A stretch of 34,351 nt of DNA from Acholeplasmatales bacterium (GTDB taxonomy: Bacteria; Bacillota_I; Bacilli_A; Acholeplasmatales; Acholeplasmataceae), in the NCBI GenBank assembly GCA_003249785.1, contig QKIB01000034.1, forward strand, positions 1-34,351, written 5' to 3'. Positions 27,059 to 34,351 of the stretch are shown here, piece by piece (within the stretch, counting starts at the first letter, position 1; each line of letters starts with the position of its first letter). The position numbers were made by a program, and so were the translations under genes. The notes beneath the pieces were generated by a model that saw only the letters and a list, made by a program, of their open reading frames with translations, searched no databases and was not told the origin of the DNA.

Positions 27059-27730
27059 ATGATCGATTATCAAAACGTATCCGTTTCCTTTGGAAAATTC
27101 AATGTGCTGCATGATGTCAATTTCCATGTCAACAAAGGGGATTTCTTGCATATCATCGGCCCCAATGGTAGCGGAAAGACGACACTTGTCAAATTGCTTG
27201 TTGGTTTGATAAAGCCAACATCAGGCATCATCAGTATCAATCAGTCGATGCACATGGGTTACTTACCTCAAAAATTGAATACCAAAACGAATTTCCCAAT
27301 GACAGTCCAGGAAGTTATCTATAGTGGTTTTAGAAAACAGAAACTTATACCTACTAAAACAGAGATTGATTTGATTCAAAAATGGCTTGACAAAATGGAA
27401 ATCCCACAGCTCATGCATGCGAGCATGTCCTATCTTTCTGGTGGACAACAGCAACGTGTCTTTTTGATCCGTGCACTGATCGGTCATCCGGATCTGCTCA
27501 TTCTGGATGAACCAACATCTGCACTTGATCCTTCGTTTAGAGAAAAGTTTTATCAGATGCTCTATGAGTTCCAACAAAATGAAGGGATGACTATCATTCA
27601 TGTCACGCATGACTTAACCGATGCAGTTAAGGATCAATGTAAAACCATGTATGTGGATCAAACGATTAAGTTCTTTGGATCATACAGAGATTTCCATGAA
27701 TTTGAACATAGGGGGCATCATCATGTTTGA
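27059..27730 (+). CDS. znuC: Zinc ABC transporter ATP-binding protein
   Basis: IIGPNGSGKTTLVKLL, LSGGQQQRVFLIRALIGHPDLLILDEPTSALD, HVTHD; likely start MIDYQNVSV. Confidence 0.92.
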   Translation: MIDYQNVSVSFGKFNVLHDVNFHVNKGDFLHIIGPNGSGKTTLVKLLVGLIKPTSGIISINQSMHMGYLPQKLNTKTNFPMTVQEVIYSGFRKQKLIPTKTEIDLIQKWLDKMEIPQLMHASMSYLSGGQQQRVFLIRALIGHPDLLILDEPTSALDPSFREKFYQMLYEFQQNEGMTIIHVTHDLTDAVKDQCKTMYVDQTIKFFGSYRDFHEFEHRGHHHV

Positions 27731-28529
27731 TTTTCTACAATATGATTTCATCCAGCATGCCTTCATGATCGGAATCGCCTTAGCATTGTCTGCATCACTC
27801 TTGAGTCCCTTTCTTGTTTTAAATCAACAAGCGTTGATTGCTGATGGACTTGCCCATGTCAGTTTTGCTGGAATCATCTTGGGTATGGTTCTCTATAATG
27901 AACCGGTTTATATCGCCATTCCATTTGTCATGGCAGCTTCTCTACTGATTAAATACCTTTCAACAAAAAAGACCATCAATGGAGATGCTGCAATCGGACT
28001 CGTTTCCGCACTCTCGTTTGCGATTGGGTTAATCATCGTTAAAAAAGGTCAAGGATTCAATATCTCGATTGAAAGTCTATTGGTTGGTAATATCTTTACG
28101 GCAACCAGTGCAGAATTGATATTATCGATTGTAATCACTGTCATCATCGCGGTTTATATCCTGTTCTTATATAGACCTTTACTTCTCATGACTTATGATG
28201 AGAGTTATGCCAAATTTTCCAAGGTCAAAACCACATTACTAGGATATGCGCTTGCAGGCTTGACAGCATTCTTTATTGTTATTGGTGTCAGAACGATAGG
28301 AACCTTGTTGATATCAGCACTTGTCATCTTCCCTTCGGTCATCTCGAGTCAGCTTACCAAGAGTTTCAAGAACACGTTGGTATTGGGAATCATTTCATCT
28401 TTCATCATTGTTATTCTTGGAATCTTCATCGCTCACCCCTTACAAATTCCAGTAGGGTCAACCATCGTCGTCATTTATTCAGTATTATTATTGATTTTGA
28501 TTCTTTTCAAAACACTTTTAAGGAGATGA
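27723..28529 (+). CDS. znuB: Zinc ABC transporter permease
   Basis: Likely start MFDFLQYDFIQHAFMIGIALAL; LSPFLVLNQQALIADGLAHVSFAGIILG, VGNIFTATSAEL, GVRTIGTLLISALVIFPSVIS. Confidence 0.93.
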   Translation: MFDFLQYDFIQHAFMIGIALALSASLLSPFLVLNQQALIADGLAHVSFAGIILGMVLYNEPVYIAIPFVMAASLLIKYLSTKKTINGDAAIGLVSALSFAIGLIIVKKGQGFNISIESLLVGNIFTATSAELILSIVITVIIAVYILFLYRPLLLMTYDESYAKFSKVKTTLLGYALAGLTAFFIVIGVRTIGTLLISALVIFPSVISSQLTKSFKNTLVLGIISSFIIVILGIFIAHPLQIPVGSTIVVIYSVLLLILILFKTLLRR

Positions 28530-28533
28530 TACC

Positions 28534-28914
28534 ATGCGCATGACACAACAAAGAAAGAAGATTTTGAATCTTTTAACAGAATCACCTCAGCCTAAAAGTG
28601 CTGAAATGATCTTGAATGAACTCCCTGATCATACGATGAATCTATCAACGGTTTATCGAACATTAGATACATTTTTTGAACAAGGCATGATTTCAAAAAG
28701 CACCATGAAAAACACAGCGTACTATTATATCAACCAGAAAGATCATCATCACTATATGATTTGTATTGAATGCCAGAAAATGTATGAGATCGACTGTCAT
28801 CTTGACCATATCGCTGATCAGATAGCAAAAGATCATCATTTCAAGATTACACATCATGATATGACCGTTTATGGGTATTGTGAAGATTGTCAAAAACGTT
28901 TAGCAGAAAAATAG
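28534..28914 (+). CDS. zur: Fur-family metalloregulator, probable Zur
   Basis: MRMTQQRKKILNLLTESPQPKSAEMILNEL, NLSTVYRTLDTFFEQGMI, HHHYMICIECQKMYEIDC, YCEDCQK; last gene of the znu cluster. Confidence 0.87.
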   Translation: MRMTQQRKKILNLLTESPQPKSAEMILNELPDHTMNLSTVYRTLDTFFEQGMISKSTMKNTAYYYINQKDHHHYMICIECQKMYEIDCHLDHIADQIAKDHHFKITHHDMTVYGYCEDCQKRLAEK

Positions 28915-28942
28915 AGCCGATACCATGTATCAGCTCTTTTTT
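28914..28942 (+). terminator. Terminator of znu-zur operon (probably bidirectional)
   Basis: GAGCCGATACCATGTATCAGCTC + TTTTTT; zur TAG stop overlaps its 5' base. Confidence 0.8.
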
Positions 28943-28943
28943 A

Positions 28944-29774
28944 TTATGACCATTTTCTAGGATCGTCATTGATTGAATCAAGAAAATCCATATCTTTCTT
29001 GTCAATCACAAAGTCGACCTTTGTGTTTTCGATGATTCTGTTTTCATGGGTTGATTTAGGTAGTGGTGCTGTACCTTTTTCAATACAGTATCTGATACTA
29101 ATCTGTGCTGGTGTGACATCATACTTCTTTGCCATATCAATGATGTCAGGATTTTTGAGCAATTGACCAATCGCAAGTGGTGAGTATGCTTCAACCAAAA
29201 TATTTTTCGCTTTGCAATACTCATCAGTTTCTTTTTGATTGTGTCCGATGAAGTATCCAATTTGGTTTACCATTGGGACAATATCACAATGTTCAATGAT
29301 ATTCTCAATATCCTGTGGATTGAAGTTAGAAACCCCAATTGCTTTCGCACGACCTTCAGCGTAAACTTTTTCTAATGCTTTGTAGGCCAAAACATTGCCT
29401 TCTCTGCAATCCTTACCGATCTCACTCCATGGCCATGGCGCATGGATGATGTAAAGATCAACATAATCCAAATCAAGCGCTTTTAAGGATTTTTCAAATC
29501 CTTCGAGTGCACCTTCATACGTCTTGATATGAGATTCAAGTTTGGTTGTTACAAAGATTTCTTCTCTTGGAATACCTGAATCCTTGATTGCTCTACCGAC
29601 AGATTCTTCATTTCTGTATGCAGCTGCTGTATCAATATGTCGATACCCATTTTTCAGTGCCATCAGAACTGATTGATACGCGATGTCTCCATCTGGAACC
29701 TGCCAGGTTCCAAATCCGATTTTTGGCATTTTCGTGCCATTTGTTAATGTGTAAGTGTCTGTGAGTGTTTTCAT
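28944..29774 (-). CDS. Aldo/keto reductase
   Basis: MPKIGFGTWQVPDGD, GYRHIDTAAAYRNEESVGRAI, KLESHIKTYEGALEGFEKSLKALDLDYVDLYIIHAPWP, AIGVSNFNPQDIENI. Confidence 0.96.
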   Translation of the reverse strand: MKTLTDTYTLTNGTKMPKIGFGTWQVPDGDIAYQSVLMALKNGYRHIDTAAAYRNEESVGRAIKDSGIPREEIFVTTKLESHIKTYEGALEGFEKSLKALDLDYVDLYIIHAPWPWSEIGKDCREGNVLAYKALEKVYAEGRAKAIGVSNFNPQDIENIIEHCDIVPMVNQIGYFIGHNQKETDEYCKAKNILVEAYSPLAIGQLLKNPDIIDMAKKYDVTPAQISIRYCIEKGTAPLPKSTHENRIIENTKVDFVIDKKDMDFLDSINDDPRKWS

Positions 29775-29841
29775 TTCTCGTCACCTCTTTCTGATTTAAT
29801 TATAGCATTTTCAAACTGATATTGCCTAGATAAGGCTTGAT

Positions 29842-29866
29842 AAAAAAAAGAATGCCTAAGCACTCT
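29842..29866 (-). terminator. Terminator of small membrane-protein gene
   Basis: Minus strand AGAGTGC-TTAG-GCATTCT (one G.U) followed by TTTTTTT; overlaps the TAG stop. Confidence 0.75.
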
Positions 29867-30254
29867 ATTTGATTTTGATAATTCCATAATGGATAACCAT
29901 GCCACCTAAAGCAATCATCATCAGGATGACACCAGAAACAATCGCTAGAATCATTTGATCAATCCAGCTCATAGTCGATAAGATCAACTGCAAGACATAA
30001 ACACCAAAATAGCCATAAAGCAAATACTTGATCAAATTCATTTCTTGCTTTGTGACGACTGCAACACGATCATCAGATCTGCGATAGATCATATAGCCAA
30101 CCACACCTAAACCAACCAATAAGACGATGATGATATAGCCAATCCATGGTGCGCTTTGACCAAAGAAATGTGTGATGATGATATTCGCACCTATGATAAA
30201 GAATACGAAAAACAAGATAAGTTGTACAACCAAACTTTTACGATAAACATTCAT
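29865..30254 (-). CDS. Small multi-TM membrane protein of unknown function
   Basis: Likely start MNVYRKSLVVQLILFF at 30254 (AAAGGAGATTTGCAAA SD); four hydrophobic segments. The upstream part of the 189-aa track ORF overlaps the divergent coaD. Confidence 0.75.
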   Translation of the reverse strand: MNVYRKSLVVQLILFFVFFIIGANIIITHFFGQSAPWIGYIIIVLLVGLGVVGYMIYRRSDDRVAVVTKQEMNLIKYLLYGYFGVYVLQLILSTMSWIDQMILAIVSGVILMMIALGGMVIHYGIIKIK

Positions 30255-30290
30255 TTTGCAAATCTCCTTTTTATTTTTTTTGTGATTTAA

Positions 30291-30299
30291 TGTTATACT
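30291..30299 (+). promoter_or_regulatory. coaD extended -10
   Basis: TGTTATACT upstream of GAGGTAATGCTATG. Confidence 0.55.
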
Positions 30300-30321
30300 A
30301 ATATTGAAATGAGGTAATGCT

Positions 30322-30813
30322 ATGAAAAAGGCTGTATATCCAGGGACATTTGACCCCTTGACTATCGGACATTTGGACATCATCAAACGTGCTGCGAAAA
30401 TCGTGGATGAACTCCATGTTGTGGTCGCAGACAACTACAAGAAACAACCTACATTCACAACTGAAGAACGGATGGAAATGATCAAGAGAGTCACAACCGA
30501 TGTTGATAATTTGATCGTCACATTCACCAGCGATTTAATCGTCAGATATGCTCAGAAAAATGAGATCGACATCATGGTTCGTGGGCTTCGAAACATTCAA
30601 GATTATGAAAACGAGTATGCTTTGTATCAGTTTAACAGAAACTTAAATCGAAACATTGAAACCATCATTTTGTTTCCATCATCCAGAAACCATTTTGTTT
30701 CATCTTCGGCAATCAAAGAATTGATTGTCCATCATGCAGATATCTCACCCTATGTCCCGAAAGAAATCATCAAGGACGTGCAAGACAAGATTCGTCCTAA
30801 ATTAGATGAATAG
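30322..30813 (+). CDS. coaD: Pantetheine-phosphate adenylyltransferase
   Basis: MKKAVYPGTFDPLTIGHLDIIKRAAKIVDELHVVVADN, VRGLRNIQDYENEYALYQFNRNL, SSSAIKEL. Confidence 0.97.
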   Translation: MKKAVYPGTFDPLTIGHLDIIKRAAKIVDELHVVVADNYKKQPTFTTEERMEMIKRVTTDVDNLIVTFTSDLIVRYAQKNEIDIMVRGLRNIQDYENEYALYQFNRNLNRNIETIILFPSSRNHFVSSSAIKELIVHHADISPYVPKEIIKDVQDKIRPKLDE

Positions 30814-31573
30814 ACTTGAAAAAATCATAAAGCTGATCTTCCTTGATATGAGGAGCAATGTGATCGGCTTTTTCTTTTAGTTTAGCATCGCGTGTGTTAT
30901 CCATCACAATGCCAAGATCTGCCATTTCAATCATGGATATGTCATTGGCGCCATCACCGATGCATATCAGCCGATAATCAGATTCATTTCGAAGCGCTTT
31001 TTTGATCCCAGTTGCCTTGTGGATATGCGCATACACCAAATCCGCTCCAATTCTAAACCAAGGATAGAGTTTGAATTTAGGTAAACGCTCAGTCATTTGA
31101 TGAAGCTTGGTTTCATCTTCTGAAAATAGCCAAAACTCATAGATCAGATGTGATTCATAAAATGCAGCATCTACATAAGGAGACAACCCTCTAACCTGCT
31201 TGAGTCCTTTTTCAACAAAGGTATCCTTGCAATTCAATGCTTCATCATCTAAGCCAACCATACTGACACAAATGTTGTGTTCTTTGGCAATCTTAAGGAC
31301 TTCTAGAACATCAGGCATAGCAATCGGCTCATCAAAAACAACATCTTCACCATGGTAGACCAAAGCACCGTTCATCACAACTTTGTACTTAAACAAAGGC
31401 AAAATATCTTTGATGATTCCAAGTTTTTTCAGACTTCTTCCGGTCGCCAAACCGAGGATGACTTGTTCATTTTTAGAAAGCTCAGTCAATAGTTTTTTGG
31501 TTTGATCTGGAATGCAAGACAATGTGTTGTTGTAAATGGTATTATCCACATCAAAAAAGATAATTGTTTTCAT
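30797..31573 (-). CDS. Cof-type HAD superfamily hydrolase
   Basis: MKTIIFFDVDNTIYNNTL, LGLATGRSLKKL, KATGIKKAL, ICIGDGANDISMIEMADLGIVMDNT. Confidence 0.93.
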   Translation of the reverse strand: MKTIIFFDVDNTIYNNTLSCIPDQTKKLLTELSKNEQVILGLATGRSLKKLGIIKDILPLFKYKVVMNGALVYHGEDVVFDEPIAMPDVLEVLKIAKEHNICVSMVGLDDEALNCKDTFVEKGLKQVRGLSPYVDAAFYESHLIYEFWLFSEDETKLHQMTERLPKFKLYPWFRIGADLVYAHIHKATGIKKALRNESDYRLICIGDGANDISMIEMADLGIVMDNTRDAKLKEKADHIAPHIKEDQLYDFFKSIHLI

Positions 31574-31677
31574 CCGACACCTCAAAAATATTATAGCATA
31601 TTAAGTATTCTACTACCATTTTAAAGAAATATATTATACAATAGTAATGTAATTATTCGCTGCTGGAGGATTTTAAT

Positions 31678-33363
31678 ATGGAAAACCCATTACTCAGTAC
31701 CGGTGAACTCGGCATTTTTGCATTAGGGGGTCTCGGTGAAGTTGGTAAGAATATGTATGTCTATGACATTCACGGAAAAATCTATATCGTAGACGCTGGT
31801 ATTCTGTTTCCAGATGAACATTTATTAGGGATCGACTATGTCATTCCCGATTATACTTATCTCGTTGAAAACGAAGATCGTATCGTCGGTCTTTTCATCA
31901 CGCATGCACATGAAGATCACATCGGTGGCATCCCTTATCTCCTCAAAAAAGTAACAATCCCCAAGATCTATGCAGCTGGTATTGCTGTTGATATGATTGA
32001 ATACAAACTGGGTGAACATCAAGATATCAAATCACCTAAAATTGAAGTCTATAAGAGTCATTATGTGTATGACTTTGACCAAGTCAAAGTTTCCTTTATC
32101 AGACTCAATCACTCTATTCCTGATATGTTTGGTATTGTCTTTAGAACAGAACAGGGTATATTATTTCATACTGGTGACTTCAAGATCGATTTCACACCTG
32201 TCGGTCCTGCAGCAGAATACGATAAACTCGCTGCAATCGGTGACGAGGGTGTCTTATGTATGCTTTCTGATTCAACAAACTCCGAACGTGATGAACTGAT
32301 CCCTTCTGAAAGTAAAATCGGAAAATCAATTAACGAACTCTTTTCTAGAATCGATGGTCGTGTCATTATCGCAACCTTTGCTTCTAACATGTACCGCATT
32401 CAACAGATCATTGAAGCTTCTGTTCTCAATGGTCGTAAAGTCGCTGTCTTTGGACGTAGTATGGAACGTGCGATTGAAATCGGGATGCAAACTGGATACA
32501 TCAAAACTCCGAAAGACACCATTGTCAATGCTGAACAAATCAACCGCATGAAACCTCATGAAGTGACATTGCTTGTCACTGGTTCACAAGGTGAACCATT
32601 AGCAGCACTATCCAGAATCGCAAACGGTAACCACAGACAGATCAAAGCATTGCCTGGAGATACTGTCATCTTCTCTTCTTCACCAATTCCTGGAAACCAA
32701 GAAGGTGTGAACAGAACCATCAACAAACTATTTAGACTGGATGTTGATGTCATCACCAACGGTCCACTTGCTGATACCCATACTTCAGGGCATGGCAGTC
32801 AGAACGATTTAAAAATGATGCTCAGTCTTGTCAAACCTAAATTCTTTATCCCAATGCACGGCGAACACAGAATGTTGAAACTTCATAAACAACTAGCAAT
32901 TGATTGTGGCGTATTGGCTGAAAACATTCTCGTAATGGATAACGGTGACGTTGCAGCACTCACCAAGACTTCAATCAGGAAAGCTGGAGAAGTTACCTCT
33001 GGTGAAGTGTATATTGATGGAACGGGCATCGGTGACATCGGCAGTACCGTGATCAAGGAAAGAAAACTGTTAAGTGAAGAAGGATTATTCTCAGTCATTT
33101 TATCAATCAACACACAAACCAAGAAACTCGTCAATGATCCAACAATCATTTCCAGGGGCTTCATTTATATGAAGGGCAATGAAGAGATCACTTCACAACT
33201 TGCTAATGAAGTTAAAAAAGTTGTTCAGACAGAACTTGGCAGAAAAATGTATAATGAACTCAATTTGAAACAAGCAGTCATCGACAGACTGAATCAAAAA
33301 ATCTATGACATGACACAACGAAGACCTTTGGTCATCCCTGTCGTTGTAGATCTTAAAAATTAA
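31678..33363 (+). CDS. rnjA: Ribonuclease J
   Basis: FALGGLGEVGKNMYVYD, FITHAHEDHIGGIPYLL, FRTEQGILFHTGDFKID, SDSTNSERDELIPSE, TSGHGSQNDLKMMLSLVKPKFFIPMHGEHRML; GGAGG SD. Confidence 0.96.
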   Translation: MENPLLSTGELGIFALGGLGEVGKNMYVYDIHGKIYIVDAGILFPDEHLLGIDYVIPDYTYLVENEDRIVGLFITHAHEDHIGGIPYLLKKVTIPKIYAAGIAVDMIEYKLGEHQDIKSPKIEVYKSHYVYDFDQVKVSFIRLNHSIPDMFGIVFRTEQGILFHTGDFKIDFTPVGPAAEYDKLAAIGDEGVLCMLSDSTNSERDELIPSESKIGKSINELFSRIDGRVIIATFASNMYRIQQIIEASVLNGRKVAVFGRSMERAIEIGMQTGYIKTPKDTIVNAEQINRMKPHEVTLLVTGSQGEPLAALSRIANGNHRQIKALPGDTVIFSSSPIPGNQEGVNRTINKLFRLDVDVITNGPLADTHTSGHGSQNDLKMMLSLVKPKFFIPMHGEHRMLKLHKQLAIDCGVLAENILVMDNGDVAALTKTSIRKAGEVTSGEVYIDGTGIGDIGSTVIKERKLLSEEGLFSVILSINTQTKKLVNDPTIISRGFIYMKGNEEITSQLANEVKKVVQTELGRKMYNELNLKQAVIDRLNQKIYDMTQRRPLVIPVVVDLKN

Positions 33364-33392
33364 AAAAAGAGTCTAGCAAAACGCTAGGCTCT
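33362..33392. terminator. Bidirectional terminator between rnjA and exonuclease gene
   Basis: AAAAAAAGAGTCTAGCAAAACGCTAGGCTCTTTATTT: AGAG.CTAGC/GCTAG.CTCT stem, U/A tracts on both sides. Confidence 0.8.
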
Positions 33393-34223
33393 TTATTTCA
33401 TAGTGTCCAAGAATGCATCAAACACATATTTCGTTACCAAGGCATCATCCTTGGCATCATGTGCTTGATCAAAGTCAACATTGTAATACGTTTTATAAGC
33501 TTTGAACAATCCAAGATCATCGCGCAAATTATAATAATCTTTATGTAATTTTAATAAGTCAACAAATTGTTTTTCATCGGTAAGTGGTTTTTGTTCATGT
33601 AATTGATAGGAATCATTCATTGCAGTGATATCGTTTTTACCCCAAACAACCAGTTTCGGCTGATATTTCTTTAACAGTTTTTTTAGCTTTTGATAAAAGA
33701 CATCATAGGTTACTGCTTCGCTGAAAAACTTTTCTTCATCCAGATTCAAAAACTTCTTGGTTCGTCTGCTTAAAGTCTGATGTTGTTTGGGCATGATGTA
33801 ATACCCATCTTCATGAAGAATCTTGCCTTGGGCTTCAGCAATCACATAACCGACTTGGATGATTTCAGGTCGAAAGACGCGGTCATGATAACCAGGCATG
33901 GTCATTTCAAAATCAATGAATAAATAATGCTTATAGCTATTGAGAACTTCTTTCATGTCCAAACGCATCTGCTTGATATCATAATGCACATAAAAAGGAT
34001 ATAGAGAGATAATCTGATTGAAGTGAGCTACTTGATAAAAGGAGTAAATACCAATTTTTTTCTTGCGGTTGGAAATCTCAAAATCAACAAGAACACCTTT
34101 TCTCAAATACATGAAAAAAGTTTTGGCAAGACGATTGGAAAGGTAGAATCCAATCTTTCTGCCATCGATGATGAGATAGAAAACCTTGATTGAATTATCA
34201 ACGCTGTGAATGATTTTTCTCAT
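33393..34223 (-). CDS. DEDDh-type 3'-5' exonuclease with extra N-terminal domain
   Basis: YLFIDFEMTMPGYHD (DxE), VVWGKNDITAMND, AHDAKDDALVTKYVF (HxAxxD); about 95 residues precede the exonuclease core. Confidence 0.85.
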   Translation of the reverse strand: MRKIIHSVDNSIKVFYLIIDGRKIGFYLSNRLAKTFFMYLRKGVLVDFEISNRKKKIGIYSFYQVAHFNQIISLYPFYVHYDIKQMRLDMKEVLNSYKHYLFIDFEMTMPGYHDRVFRPEIIQVGYVIAEAQGKILHEDGYYIMPKQHQTLSRRTKKFLNLDEEKFFSEAVTYDVFYQKLKKLLKKYQPKLVVWGKNDITAMNDSYQLHEQKPLTDEKQFVDLLKLHKDYYNLRDDLGLFKAYKTYYNVDFDQAHDAKDDALVTKYVFDAFLDTMK

Positions 34224-34351
34224 GAAAGTGCCTCTTTGATCTTTTGAATAACTTCAGCAGGGATACCCAATGATTTTAATGTTTCATCATCAGCTTCTTT
34301 AATATCATCAATACTTTTGAAATGGCTCAATAAAGCTTTTTTTCTTTGCTC
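34220..34351 (-). CDS. uvrC: UvrC C-terminal helix-hairpin-helix fragment (truncated by window edge)
   Basis: Manual minus-strand translation EQRKKALLSHFKSIDDIKEADDETLKSLGIPAEVIQKIKEALS*; UvrC-type HhH tail; ATGA overlap with the exonuclease gene. Confidence 0.8.
   Translation of the reverse strand, partial: EQRKKALLSHFKSIDDIKEADDETLKSLGIPAEVIQKIKEALS

Noticed and set aside
30254-30434. N-terminal extension of the small membrane protein ORF (track start 30434)
   Set aside because: Antisense to coaD; a good SD precedes the internal ATG at 30254.
1-34351. CRISPR arrays, tRNA/rRNA genes, insertion sequences, prophage genes
   Set aside because: No repeat-spacer pattern, transposase, integrase or tRNA-like sequence was recognised by eye; a tRNAscan/ISfinder run could not be performed.

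Overview
This window is a compact, AT-rich, mostly minus-strand bacterial chromosome segment. It looks like Bacillota or Mycoplasmatota (Acholeplasma/Izemoplasma-like), but that is an inference from gene content. TGA is used as a stop and prfB is present, so the standard code (table 11) applies. The left edge carries three genes of a Wadjet-type (JetABCD) SMC/condensin-like plasmid-defence operon: jetA and jetB complete, jetC truncated by the window edge, and jetD (if present) outside. The ORF track does not list jetC. The rest is largely core housekeeping: DEAD-box helicase, recX, S41 protease, YitT, prfB, secA, lemA, metK, pgpA-like, fmt, priA, the rimP-nusA-ylxR-ylxQ-infB-rbfA operon, coaD, rnjA, a DEDDh exonuclease and the uvrC C-terminus. 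There is also a zinc uptake operon (znuA-znuC-znuB-zur-like). Regulatory elements readable in the sequence include a divergent SAM-I (S-box) riboswitch plus terminator upstream of metK, two identical 15-bp Zur-like operators bracketing the znu promoter, a leader hairpin in front of rimP-nusA consistent with NusA autoregulatory attenuation, and an inverted repeat around the jetA -10. Several intrinsic terminators overlap stop codons. No convincing tRNA, rRNA, CRISPR array or transposon was seen. No wholly new multi-gene system is evident. The strongest accessory element is the Wadjet operon. The less explained items are a degenerate HD-GYP membrane protein, an exonuclease with an extra N-terminal domain coupled to uvrC, and a FrnE-like protein with an altered active site.
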